A stretch of DNA of 64,000 nt from RGIG4034 sp045576455 (GTDB lineage Bacteria; Bacillota; Clostridia; Lachnospirales; Lachnospiraceae): the NCBI GenBank assembly GCA_045576455.1, contig JAZNGM010000027.1, positions 1 through 64,000 of the forward strand, read 5' to 3'. Both the position numbers and the translations under genes were made by a program. Each line of letters opens with the position of its first letter. Position 1 is the first letter of the stretch. Under the pieces are notes generated by a model. That model worked only from the letters and a program-made list of their open reading frames with translations. It ran no database searches and was not told where the DNA came from. Positions 17,261 to 25,774 of this stretch are shown piece by piece.

Positions 17261-17298
17261 TAAAGTCATAAAATCTGCTTGTCAATTTTATGACTTTA
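17261..17298 (+). repeat. Perfect 14-bp inverted repeat after lysA
   Basis: TAAAGTCATAAAAT (17261-17274) and its exact complement ATTTTATGACTTTA (17285-17298) surround a 10-base loop. It is AT-rich and lacks a clear T-tail, so it may be a weak terminator or a protein-binding palindrome near the tRNA-Leu promoter; TATAAT at 17305-17310 follows immediately. Confidence 0.75.
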
Positions 17299-17331
17299 TG
17301 ATAATATAATTTTCGGTCGTAATGACTGAAT

Positions 17332-17414
17332 GCCGGCATGTCGGAATGGCAGACGAGGCAGACTCAAAATCTGTTGATGGCAACATCGTGTGGGTTCAAG
17401 TCCCACTGCCGGCA
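17332..17414 (+). tRNA. tRNA-Leu (anticodon CAA)
   Basis: An 83-base class II tRNA. The acceptor arms GCCGGCA (17332-17338) and TGCCGGC (17407-17413) pair perfectly. The anticodon loop CTCAAAA carries CAA at 17365-17367 (reads UUG). A long variable arm (TGATGGCAACATCG) and the T-loop GGTTCAAGTCC are present. The CCA end is not encoded. The 343-base gap here also holds an inverted repeat, two terminators and the next promoter. Confidence 0.97.
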
Positions 17415-17423
17415 TTAATTACT

Positions 17424-17449
17424 AAGGACTCCAAAAGGAGTCCTTTTTT
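17424..17449 (+). terminator. Terminator of tRNA-Leu
   Basis: AAGGACTCC (17424-17432), AAAA loop, GGAGTCCTT (17437-17445), then T-run. Confidence 0.93.
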
Positions 17450-17482
17450 GCTAAATAGAAAAATGCACGAAAAGTAGTGAAC

Positions 17483-17509
17483 CGCAAGCTGCCGAGCTTG
17501 CGCTTTTTT
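17483..17509 (+). terminator. Second terminator in tandem after tRNA-Leu
   Basis: CGCAAGCT (17483-17490), GCCG loop, AGCTTGCG (17495-17502), then CTTTTTT. It lies 34 bases after the first terminator. Confidence 0.9.
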
Positions 17510-17519
17510 GATTAATTAC

Positions 17520-17548
17520 TTGTGAAAATGGAAAAAATAAGATATAAT
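17520..17548 (+). promoter_or_regulatory. Promoter of the NSS transporter
   Basis: TTGTGA (17520-17525) and perfect TATAAT (17543-17548) with a 17-base spacer. Confidence 0.75.
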
Positions 17549-17586
17549 CTGAGTATTAATGTGCAAATAACAAAGGAGACTCTGAT

Positions 17587-18942
17587 ATGAGTGAAAAGAG
17601 AAGTAGTTTTAGTGGGAAAATAGGCTTTGTTCTTGCTGCTGCGGGCTCAGCGGTAGGATTGGGTAATATTTGGCGTTTCCCATATCTTGCAGCTAAATAT
17701 GGCGGAGGTATTTTTTTGCTGGTATATTTAATTTTAGCAATAACCTTCGGATTTGCCCTTATGACGGCAGAAATAGCAATTGGTAGAAAAACCGGTAAAA
17801 GTGCAATCAGTGCATTTGGTATGCTGAGTAAAAAGTTTTCATTTGTAGGTGTGCTTGCATTTATTATTCCGGCCATTATTTTACCTTATTATTCTGTTAT
17901 CGGTGGTTGGGTAGCTAAGTATTTGTTTGTATTTTCAACAGGCGGAATAAAAGAAGCTGCAACAGATACTTTCTTTACGGACTATATAGCAAGTCCTATA
18001 GAACCTATCGGATGGTTCCTTTTATTTATAGGTTTAACAGCACTTATCGTATTATTTGGTGTTGAAAAAGGTATTGAAAAAGTAAGTAAATTTATGATGC
18101 CTATCCTTGTAATACTCGTCCTTTTTGTGTCAGTATACGGAATGACAGTACCGGGTGCACTTGATGGTGTGATTTATTACTTAAAACCGGATTTCAGTAA
18201 GTTCTCTGCAACTACAGTCCTTGCTGCAATGGGACAGATGTTTTACTCGATGTCGCTTGCGATGGGTATTATGATAACCTATGGTTCTTATATGAAGAAG
18301 GATGTTAACCTTTCATCATCCGTAAAACAAATTGAATTTTTCGATACAGGAATTGCTTTTTTAGCAGGTTTAATGATTATTCCGGCCGTCTTTGCATTCT
18401 CAGGTGGTGATGCTGCTGCACTTAATAAAGGACCGGGACTCATGTTTGTTACCCTTCCGAAAGTATTCAACAGTATGACCGGCGGTACAGCAATCGGTAT
18501 AGTGTTCTTCCTATTAGTTTTATTTGCAGCACTTACTTCGTCTATTTCGTTATTTGAGACTGTGGTCTCTGTTGTAAGGGATAAACTTGGATGGAACAGA
18601 AAAGTAACTTGTTTGGTAGTTCTTGTATTCAGTGTTGCTTTAGGAATTCCGTCTTCGTTAGGATTTGGTGTTTGGGATAGCATTTCAGTAATGGGATTAA
18701 CTATTCTTGATATGTTTGATTTTATCAGTAATAATGTATTAATGCCGATTGTTGCATTATTTACATGTATTCTTATTGGATATGTTATTAAGCCAAAGGC
18801 AATTATTGAAGAAGTTGAACTTACCGGAAAATTCAGCAGAAAAAAATTATTTACAGTAATGATTAAGTATATAGCACCAATTTGCATTGTGTTAATTCTT
18901 ATTTCATCCATTTTAGATGTACTCGGAATTATGAAAATATAA
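17587..18942 (+). CDS. Sodium-dependent transporter, NSS/SNF family
   Basis: A 451-residue protein with about 11 membrane segments of the LeuT fold. The first helix carries the family signature AAAGSAVGLGNIWRFPYLAAKYGGG, whose unwound GSAVGLGN stretch binds Na+ and substrate. Bacterial members with 11 segments import amino acids such as tryptophan, tyrosine or alanine; the substrate here cannot be read. The AAGGAG ribosome binding site is well placed. The gene is monocistronic, with its own promoter and terminator. Confidence 0.93.
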   Translation: MSEKRSSFSGKIGFVLAAAGSAVGLGNIWRFPYLAAKYGGGIFLLVYLILAITFGFALMTAEIAIGRKTGKSAISAFGMLSKKFSFVGVLAFIIPAIILPYYSVIGGWVAKYLFVFSTGGIKEAATDTFFTDYIASPIEPIGWFLLFIGLTALIVLFGVEKGIEKVSKFMMPILVILVLFVSVYGMTVPGALDGVIYYLKPDFSKFSATTVLAAMGQMFYSMSLAMGIMITYGSYMKKDVNLSSSVKQIEFFDTGIAFLAGLMIIPAVFAFSGGDAAALNKGPGLMFVTLPKVFNSMTGGTAIGIVFFLLVLFAALTSSISLFETVVSVVRDKLGWNRKVTCLVVLVFSVALGIPSSLGFGVWDSISVMGLTILDMFDFISNNVLMPIVALFTCILIGYVIKPKAIIEEVELTGKFSRKKLFTVMIKYIAPICIVLILISSILDVLGIMKI

Positions 18943-18946
18943 CGAT

Positions 18947-18984
18947 AAAGCTCTGTATTCAGAATAGTCTGGTACAGAGCTTTT
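18947..18984 (+). terminator. Terminator of the NSS transporter gene
   Basis: AAAGCTCTGTA (18947-18957) pairs with TACAGAGCTTT (18973-18983), followed by a short T-run. Confidence 0.85.
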
Positions 18985-19060
18985 GAATTTAATTATTCTC
19001 TTTTTTTTATTATTAAAATCGTGTATAGTAATAAGAGAGATTTTATACAGAGGTACAATC

Positions 19061-19381
19061 ATGAATTGTAAAATGACTGAAAAATTAATCCCAAAATTCA
19101 TAGATAATAAACTGGATGAGTATGAGCTGGATGAGTTTGTTGCACACACAGACCAATGCGAGCAATGTAAGGAAGAATTGTCAATCCAGTTTTTGGTTTC
19201 TGTTGGTATGGAGCGTCTTGAAGAAGGTGGTACATTTGATCTTGGCGGTGAATTGGCACTAAAGCTTAATAACAGTAGAAACAGGGTAATAAGAACAAAG
19301 AAGAAAAATAATTTTTATCTTATTTTAGAACTCTTGTTTGTTTTAGCTGTTTTGGTATTTGCTATATTATTTATTTATTAA
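19061..19381 (+). CDS. Small zinc-finger (zf-HC2-like) single-pass membrane protein
   Basis: A 106-residue protein. The N-terminal part has the anti-sigma-factor zinc-finger arrangement: Cys3, then HxxxCxxC at H29, C33 and C36. A polar linker follows and a C-terminal membrane segment occupies about 84-106, with almost nothing outside. This is the architecture of short anti-sigma-like membrane proteins, but no ECF sigma factor is adjacent. I start at ATG 19061, with AGAGG upstream, rather than the longer frame beginning at 18983, which would run through the terminator. polA follows 23 bases downstream on the same strand. Confidence 0.7.
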   Translation: MNCKMTEKLIPKFIDNKLDEYELDEFVAHTDQCEQCKEELSIQFLVSVGMERLEEGGTFDLGGELALKLNNSRNRVIRTKKKNNFYLILELLFVLAVLVFAILFIY

Positions 19382-19404
19382 ATATATATTCCGGAGGAAT
19401 TGAT

Positions 19405-22008
19405 TTGAAAGAAAAGATCGTATTAATTGATGGACATAGCATATTAAACAGAGCCTTTTACGGATTGCCGGATTTGACAAATTCAAAAGGATTTCATACT
19501 AATGCCATTTATGGTTTTTTGAATATTATGTTCCGAATTTTGGAGGAAGAAAAACCGGAATACCTGACCGTTGCCTTTGATGTCAGTGCGCCTACGTTCC
19601 GACATGAAATGTACAAGGAATATAAAGGAACCAGAAAACCCATGCCACAGGAGCTTAGAGAGCAGGTCCCTATGATGAAGGATGTTTTAAATGCGATGGG
19701 GATTAAGGTTGTAGAGAAGGCAGGGCTTGAAGCAGATGATATTTTAGGTACAATTGCAAAAAAGAGTGAAGCGGACGGCTTACTGGTTGCTTTGATTTCC
19801 GGTGACCGTGATTTATTGCAGGTTGCTACCGATAATATAATGGTACGTATACCTAAAACCAATAAAGGAAAAACGGTTATTGAGAATTATAATACGCAGG
19901 ATGTTATAGATAAATATATGGTTCCTCCTTTGGGGATTATTGAATTAAAGGCACTTATGGGAGATTCGTCTGATAATATTCCCGGTGTAAAAAAAGTTGG
20001 GGAAAAAACAGCAACTTCTTTACTTGTAGAGTATAATTCCATAGAAAATCTCTACGAGCATATTGAAGAAATTACTAAAAAAGGTCTTCATGATACGCTT
20101 GTGGAAGATAAAGAAATGGCTTTTTTAAGTAAAAAGCTTGCGACAATCAATATAAATGCTGATTTTGATTATAACAGGGAAGAAGCACGTATTGGAAATT
20201 TTTACACAAAAGAAGCATATGCACTTTTCAGGGAACTTGATTTCAAAAACCTGTTAAAGAATTTTGAAGAAACTGATAAGAGTGCAGTAACTAATGCATC
20301 TTACACATTGATTGATGCGCCGGAAAAACTTGAAAATATAAGTTTTTGTGATAAAATAATCGGTCTGCATGTATTAGAAAGTGACGGCAGATGCATTGCG
20401 GCAATAGCATCAGAAGATGAAACTTATGTTATTAATGTGGAAGAAACGAAATCTTTCCTTAATAAAGCAATAAATGAGGCACAAAAAGTGTCTGTTTTTG
20501 ATGTAAAAAAACTGTATGGCGTGCTTTCATGTGACAATTTAAATAAACTTTTTTGCACCAATATCGCGGCATATCTGTTAAACCCTTTAAAATCAGATTA
20601 TGAGATACAGGACGTGGCACGTGATTATGCTGCGCTCCAATATAAAGGATATGAAGAGTTATGGCCAAAAACGGATATGTCAAAAGTGTTTGATAATCAC
20701 TTTGAAATGCTGAGCCAATACATGGCAGATTGTGCAAAAGGAAATTATCTTTCCCTGCCGGTTATGAATGAAAAGTTAATAGAATTCGGCATGGATAAAC
20801 TCTTTTTTGATATCGAAATGCCTCTTTCAAAAGTTCTTTTTGATATGGAACAAGTTGGTATTTTAGTTAAAAAGCAAGAACTTGAAGCATACGGTGTGAT
20901 GCTTAAGGAAGCAATTGATAAGATTGAAATTAAAATATACGATGCTGCAGGGGAAACTTTTAATATTAATTCTCCGAAACAGCTGGGCGTTATTTTGTTT
21001 GAAAAAATGGGGCTTCCAAGCGGTAAGAAAACGAAGACGGGATATTCTACAAGTGTGGAAGTCCTTGAGAAGCTTTCAACGGAGTATCCTTTTGTTAGCG
21101 ATATTCTTGAGTATCGTGCATTAACGAAATTGAAATCAACCTATGCAGACGGTCTTTCGGGATATATACGGGAGGATGGAAGAATTCATACGAATTTCAA
21201 CCAGACTATTACAGCAACCGGACGTATCAGTTCGACAGAGCCTAATCTTCAAAATATACCGACAAGAACTGAACTGGGACGCCAGATACGTAAGGTATTT
21301 GTGCCAAAAGAGGGTTTTGTTTTTACGGATGCTGATTATTCACAGATTGAGCTCCGTCTAATGGCGCATATGTCCGGAGATGAAGAGTTAATAGAGGCTT
21401 ATAAGCAGGATGCGGATATTCATAGAATAACAGCTTCAAAAGTATTTCATGTTCCGTTTGAAGAGGTAACACCTCAATTGAGAAGAAATGCAAAAGCTGT
21501 TAATTTTGGTATAGTGTACGGAATTAGTTCTTTTGGTTTAAGTCAGGACTTAAGTATTTCAAAAAAAGAAGCGGCTGAATATATTAATCAATATTTCTCC
21601 ACTTATCCCGGAGTTAAGAGCTTCTTGGATACAACGGTAGCAAAAGCTAAAGAAGAAGGATATACCGCAACACTTTTCGGAAGAAGACGTCCGATACCGG
21701 AACTTAATTCTTCTAACTTTATGCAGAGAAGTTTTGGTGAGCGTGTAGCCATGAATGCACCGCTTCAGGGAACTGCTGCGGATATTATGAAAATAGCGAT
21801 GATATCAATACATCGTGCTTTTATTGATAATAACATGAAGTCAAGAATGCTGTTGCAGGTTCATGATGAAGTTTTAATAGAAACGGCATTGGAAGAAAAA
21901 GAGAAGGTGTATGAGATTGTAACGGATGCGATGATGAATGCAGCTAATCTCTTGGTTCCTTTAGCTATAGACATACATTCAGGAGACAACTGGTATGAAG
22001 CAAAATAA
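19405..22008 (+). CDS. polA: DNA polymerase I
   Basis: An 867-residue family A polymerase for repair and Okazaki-fragment processing. The start codon is TTG, fixed by GGAGGAAT at 19393-19400. Domains: 5'-3' exonuclease (about 1-290; LIDGHSILNRAFYG, GDRDLLQ, GDSSDNIPGV), a degenerate 3'-5' exonuclease-like region (about 300-480) in which I cannot find the catalytic DxE, and the polymerase (about 490-867) with DADYSQIELR (Asp642, Asp644), the RRNAKAVNFGIVYG finger helix and the catalytic HDEV at 820. Loss of proofreading residues is common in Gram-positive PolA. It overlaps coaE by 14 bases. Confidence 0.97.
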   Translation: MKEKIVLIDGHSILNRAFYGLPDLTNSKGFHTNAIYGFLNIMFRILEEEKPEYLTVAFDVSAPTFRHEMYKEYKGTRKPMPQELREQVPMMKDVLNAMGIKVVEKAGLEADDILGTIAKKSEADGLLVALISGDRDLLQVATDNIMVRIPKTNKGKTVIENYNTQDVIDKYMVPPLGIIELKALMGDSSDNIPGVKKVGEKTATSLLVEYNSIENLYEHIEEITKKGLHDTLVEDKEMAFLSKKLATININADFDYNREEARIGNFYTKEAYALFRELDFKNLLKNFEETDKSAVTNASYTLIDAPEKLENISFCDKIIGLHVLESDGRCIAAIASEDETYVINVEETKSFLNKAINEAQKVSVFDVKKLYGVLSCDNLNKLFCTNIAAYLLNPLKSDYEIQDVARDYAALQYKGYEELWPKTDMSKVFDNHFEMLSQYMADCAKGNYLSLPVMNEKLIEFGMDKLFFDIEMPLSKVLFDMEQVGILVKKQELEAYGVMLKEAIDKIEIKIYDAAGETFNINSPKQLGVILFEKMGLPSGKKTKTGYSTSVEVLEKLSTEYPFVSDILEYRALTKLKSTYADGLSGYIREDGRIHTNFNQTITATGRISSTEPNLQNIPTRTELGRQIRKVFVPKEGFVFTDADYSQIELRLMAHMSGDEELIEAYKQDADIHRITASKVFHVPFEEVTPQLRRNAKAVNFGIVYGISSFGLSQDLSISKKEAAEYINQYFSTYPGVKSFLDTTVAKAKEEGYTATLFGRRRPIPELNSSNFMQRSFGERVAMNAPLQGTAADIMKIAMISIHRAFIDNNMKSRMLLQVHDEVLIETALEEKEKVYEIVTDAMMNAANLLVPLAIDIHSGDNWYEAK

Positions 22009-22606
22009 ATTCAAAGCTATCGGAATCACAGGTGGCGTTGGATGCGGTAAATCCGCCATTATGCAATTTTTAAAAGATAATTATAATTGTGATATTGTGC
22101 TTGCTGATAATGCGGCGCATGAGATTAGAAAAAAAGGTACTTCCTGTTATGAAAGATTAATTGATCTTTTGGGAAAAGATATTCTTCTTCCGGATGGTGA
22201 GATTGATAAAGCAAAAATGGCATCTGTTATTTTTACGGATGACACTATTCTTAAGAAAGTAAATGCAATTATACATCCGGAAGTTAAAGCGTATATTAAA
22301 TCCCGTATAGCCTCATTAAGAGAAGAAGGAAGTGTTGATTTTTTCTTTTTGGAAGCGGCACTGTTAATTGAAGATAATTATAGTGAAATTCTTGATGAAA
22401 TATGGTATATTTACGCTAGTGAGGAAACAAGACGTAATCGTCTGAAGATTAGCCGGAACTATACGGACGAAAAAATTGATTCCATAATGGATAATCAGTT
22501 GTCTGAAGAAGAGTTTAAAAAGCATTGTCAGTTTGTTATAGATAATGATAAAGATTTGGAAGATACATATACACAACTTAAGGTTAAATTGGAGGAGTAC
22601 CTGTGA
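21995..22606 (+). CDS. coaE: Dephospho-CoA kinase
   Basis: The last step of CoA synthesis: ATP-dependent 3'-phosphorylation of dephospho-CoA. The 203 residues carry the P-loop GGVGCGKSAIM, the DADxxAH-like segment VLADNAAHEI, and a lid Arg region (TRRNRLKISRNYTD). It begins inside the end of polA and ends with a 4-base GTGA overlap with the FtsA-like gene, so all three are probably one operon. polA-coaE adjacency is common in Firmicutes. Confidence 0.95.
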   Translation: MKQNKFKAIGITGGVGCGKSAIMQFLKDNYNCDIVLADNAAHEIRKKGTSCYERLIDLLGKDILLPDGEIDKAKMASVIFTDDTILKKVNAIIHPEVKAYIKSRIASLREEGSVDFFFLEAALLIEDNYSEILDEIWYIYASEETRRNRLKISRNYTDEKIDSIMDNQLSEEEFKKHCQFVIDNDKDLEDTYTQLKVKLEEYL

Positions 22607-24654
22607 TTAATAATAAGTATGTATTCGGTCTTGATATCGGAACGAGAAGTATTGTGGGAACTGTCGGTTATATGGAACGAGACAGGTTTGTGGTAGTTGC
22701 CCAGTTAGCTGTGGAGCATGAAACACGTGCCATGATTGACGGACAGATTCATGATATTTCAAAAGTCGGTCAGACAATTAAAAAAGTTAAGAACCAGTTG
22801 GAAGAAAGAATAAACAGCGGACTTAATGACGTATGTATTGCTGCCGCAGGACGTGTCTTAAGAACAGTTGACGTGCATACAGAAATTCAATTTGAAAGCG
22901 AAAAGAATGTAAAAGAAGAAGATGTGTATGCATTAAATTCAAAAGCGGTTGAAACCGCGTATGATGAATTCCTTAAGAAAGATAATCAGGGAACCCATTT
23001 TTACTGTGTTGGAAATTCGGTTGTAAAGTATTACTTAAATGATTATCCTATACAGAATCTGGTGGATCACAAAGCACAATCTATCGGGGTTGATCTTATT
23101 GCTACCTTCCTTCCTAATGATGTTGTAGACGGCTTGTATAAGGCGGTAGAATATGCCGGTTTACATGTACTTAATCTTACGCTGGAACCTATTGCGGCAA
23201 TGATGGTTGCAATACCTGAAAATTATCGTATGCTCAACATTGCGCTTGTGGATGTTGGCGCCGGAACGAGTGATATTTCCATCACAAAAGATGGCAGCAT
23301 CGTTTCATATGGTATGCTCCCGATTGCAGGGGATATATTAACGGAAGCAATAGCAGGTAAATGTCTTGTTGATTTTAATACAGCGGAACAGATTAAAATG
23401 GATTATTCGTTTGGCCGTGAAATCAAATTTATTGATATTATGGGACTTAGTCAGGTAATTACAAAGGAAGAACTTGATGAAACCATACTTCCGATTGTAG
23501 ATAAAATGGCAAAAGATGTTGCTGATAAACTTATAGATTTAAATGGAGGAAAGCCGGTAAGCGCCGTGTTTGTTGTTGGCGGTGGCGGAAAAATTCCATA
23601 TTATACAGAAAAGTTAGCCGGTTATCTTGGTATTCAGCCGGAACGTGTCGCTATAAGAGGCCGGGAAGTAATGGGCAAGATTGACTTCAAGGATGAAACG
23701 ATAGAAAAAGATTCCTTGCTGGTTACTCCTATAGGTATTTGCTTAAGTTATTATGAACAAAGCAATAACTTTATCTTTGTGACCTTTAATCAGGAAAGAG
23801 TAAAGTTATATAATAACGGCAGACTTGCAGTGGTAGATGCGGCTATGAACGCAGACTTTGCAAGTGACGGATTGTTCCCGAGACGTGGCGATGAACTTGT
23901 GTTTAAGGTAAATGGTAAAGAACGTATTGTGCGTGGTGAACTTGGAGAGTCAGCAGTAATTACCGTAAATGGTAAAGCGGCTGATATTCATACGGAAGTC
24001 CATGAAAACGATATTATTAATGTTATTGTATCCACGAAAGGTAAGCCTGCAATACGTACAGTAAAAGAATTGCCGGAAGCTTTACACACAATTGATATAG
24101 TCTTAGACGGCAAAAATGTCAGCTTACCGGTGGTTGCTTATGTGAATGATGAGCCAAAAACGGAGTTTTATGAAATACAGGCAGGCGATGATGTAGTAAT
24201 TGCGGATTACTATACCGTAAGACAAATTGTAGAAGTGTTGGATATATCTGTAAATGCCGGTTTGTCCGTTATGGTAAATAATCAGGAAGCATCTTACGAA
24301 ACAAAGGTGTATGCAAACTTTAAGGTGGATTTTTCACATGAAGAAGTGTACACTGAATCAGGTAATAATGATGAAACCGTAGCAGACAGCGTTCCTGATG
24401 AAAGCGCGCCTGTGGAAGCTGAAGAAAGTATTCCGGTAGGTCCAAGAAGAATAGATGTAATTGTTAACGGCAGACCTGTGACGATGAATGGAAAAAGTGA
24501 ATATATATTTGTTGATATTTTCGATTATATTGATTTTGATTTATCAAAACCGCAGGGAAAAGGTATTGTAACGAAAGTAAACGGACAGCCGACACAGTAT
24601 ATGAGCACAATTAACAGTGGCGATTCAATAGAAGTTTATTGGAAAAATGATTAG
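22603..24654 (+). CDS. FtsA-domain (actin-like ATPase) protein with long C-terminal extension
   Basis: A 683-residue protein starting with GTG, preceded by GGAGGAG. Residues 1 to about 390 are an actin-like ATPase of the FtsA/PilM group: phosphate 1 loop FGLDIGTRSIVG, phosphate 2 loop ALVDVGAGTSDISI, adenosine loop VFVVGGGGKIPYY. The remaining ~290 residues contain several short beta-rich segments (ELVFKVNGKERIV, DIVLDGKNVSLPV, DVIVNGRPVTMNG) and an acidic Pro/Glu linker near 600-625. No C-terminal amphipathic membrane helix typical of FtsA is visible. Clostridial homologs are often annotated as cell division proteins; the exact role is not established by this sequence. Confidence 0.82.
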   Translation: MINNKYVFGLDIGTRSIVGTVGYMERDRFVVVAQLAVEHETRAMIDGQIHDISKVGQTIKKVKNQLEERINSGLNDVCIAAAGRVLRTVDVHTEIQFESEKNVKEEDVYALNSKAVETAYDEFLKKDNQGTHFYCVGNSVVKYYLNDYPIQNLVDHKAQSIGVDLIATFLPNDVVDGLYKAVEYAGLHVLNLTLEPIAAMMVAIPENYRMLNIALVDVGAGTSDISITKDGSIVSYGMLPIAGDILTEAIAGKCLVDFNTAEQIKMDYSFGREIKFIDIMGLSQVITKEELDETILPIVDKMAKDVADKLIDLNGGKPVSAVFVVGGGGKIPYYTEKLAGYLGIQPERVAIRGREVMGKIDFKDETIEKDSLLVTPIGICLSYYEQSNNFIFVTFNQERVKLYNNGRLAVVDAAMNADFASDGLFPRRGDELVFKVNGKERIVRGELGESAVITVNGKAADIHTEVHENDIINVIVSTKGKPAIRTVKELPEALHTIDIVLDGKNVSLPVVAYVNDEPKTEFYEIQAGDDVVIADYYTVRQIVEVLDISVNAGLSVMVNNQEASYETKVYANFKVDFSHEEVYTESGNNDETVADSVPDESAPVEAEESIPVGPRRIDVIVNGRPVTMNGKSEYIFVDIFDYIDFDLSKPQGKGIVTKVNGQPTQYMSTINSGDSIEVYWKND

Positions 24655-24669
24655 AAAAGTGGTTTTTAG

Positions 24670-25467
24670 ATGAGATTATGTAGCATTGCAAGCGGAAGCA
24701 GCGGGAACTGTATTTATGTTGGTTCTGATACGACTCATTTACTTGTAGATGTAGGTATTAGCGGCAAAAGAATTGAAGAAGGGTTAAATAAATTATCCTT
24801 GTCAGGAAGTGATATACAGGGAATTTTAATTACCCACGAACACAGTGACCACATTAGCGGACTTGGTGTAATTTCAAGAAAATATAATATTCCGATTTAT
24901 GCTTCCTATGGTACGATTACGGCGATAAAGGAAGCAGAGGGAAGTAAGAAGATTGATGAGTCATTGTTTTTCCCGATAGATGCTGATAAGAAATTTATAC
25001 TGGGTGACATGTATGTTCATGCATCAAGAATTTCCCATGATGCTAAGGAACCATTTGCATATCGTTTTTCGGATGGCAATAAAAGTGCCGGAATTATGAC
25101 GGATATGGGAACCTATGATGACTATATTGTAGAATCTTTTCAGGAAATGGATGCAGTTTTAATTGAAGCAAACCATGATGTAAGAATGTTGCAGGTAGGT
25201 CATTACCCATACTATTTGAAACAGCGTATTTTAGGAAATAAGGGTCATTTGAGTAACGAATCATCCGGAAGACTTTTAAGCCGGTTATTAAATGATAAAA
25301 TGCAACATGTACTGTTAGGTCATCTTAGTAAAGAAAATAATATGGCTGAACTGGCTTATGAAACGGTCCGTTTGGAAATTGAAAATGCAGATAATGCATA
25401 CAGTGCAAATGATTTTGATATTAAAGTTGCAGACAGAGGACAACTGTCAGAGATAATAAACTTATAA
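24670..25467 (+). CDS. walJ: MBL-fold hydrolase, WalJ/YycJ type
   Basis: A 265-residue metallo-beta-lactamase-fold protein. The metal motif THEHSDH, an upstream SGSSGNCIYV start and the later HDAKEPF, TDMG and GHLS segments are as in YycJ/WalJ, a putative exonuclease connected in Bacillus to the WalRK locus and to mismatch repair. No walRK genes are here; it follows the FtsA-like gene by 15 bases. Confidence 0.85.
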   Translation: MRLCSIASGSSGNCIYVGSDTTHLLVDVGISGKRIEEGLNKLSLSGSDIQGILITHEHSDHISGLGVISRKYNIPIYASYGTITAIKEAEGSKKIDESLFFPIDADKKFILGDMYVHASRISHDAKEPFAYRFSDGNKSAGIMTDMGTYDDYIVESFQEMDAVLIEANHDVRMLQVGHYPYYLKQRILGNKGHLSNESSGRLLSRLLNDKMQHVLLGHLSKENNMAELAYETVRLEIENADNAYSANDFDIKVADRGQLSEIINL

Positions 25468-25486
25468 AATTTGGAGGCAAATTATA

Positions 25487-25759
25487 ATGAAGAAAACAAT
25501 AATTACTGTAGTAGGTAAGGATACGGTAGGAATTATCGCAAAAGTTTGTACATATCTTGCAGATAACGGAATTAATATTCTTGATATTTCACAGACAATC
25601 GTACAGGGTTATTTTAATATGATGATGATCGTTGATACCAATGAGTCCACCAAGGATTTTGGATGTATGGTTGACGAAATGGAAGCGTTGGGAAATGAAA
25701 TCGGCGTATTAATTAAATGTCAGCATGAAGATATTTTTAATAAAATGCACAGAATATAG
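25487..25759 (+). CDS. ACT-domain protein (UPF0237)
   Basis: A stand-alone 90-residue ACT domain beginning TIITVVGKDTVGIIAKVC. Such proteins sense amino acids or other small ligands. It almost always precedes the UPF0210/PFL-like gene, as here (15-base gap), so the two probably form a regulatory or enzyme-regulator pair. GGAGG precedes the ATG. Confidence 0.9.
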   Translation: MKKTIITVVGKDTVGIIAKVCTYLADNGINILDISQTIVQGYFNMMMIVDTNESTKDFGCMVDEMEALGNEIGVLIKCQHEDIFNKMHRI

Positions 25760-25774
25760 AAAGGGTAACCTCAA

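Noticed and set aside
18288..18911. 207-codon minus-strand frame in the NSS transporter
   Set aside because: Complement of a well-supported transporter; no domain and no ribosome binding site.
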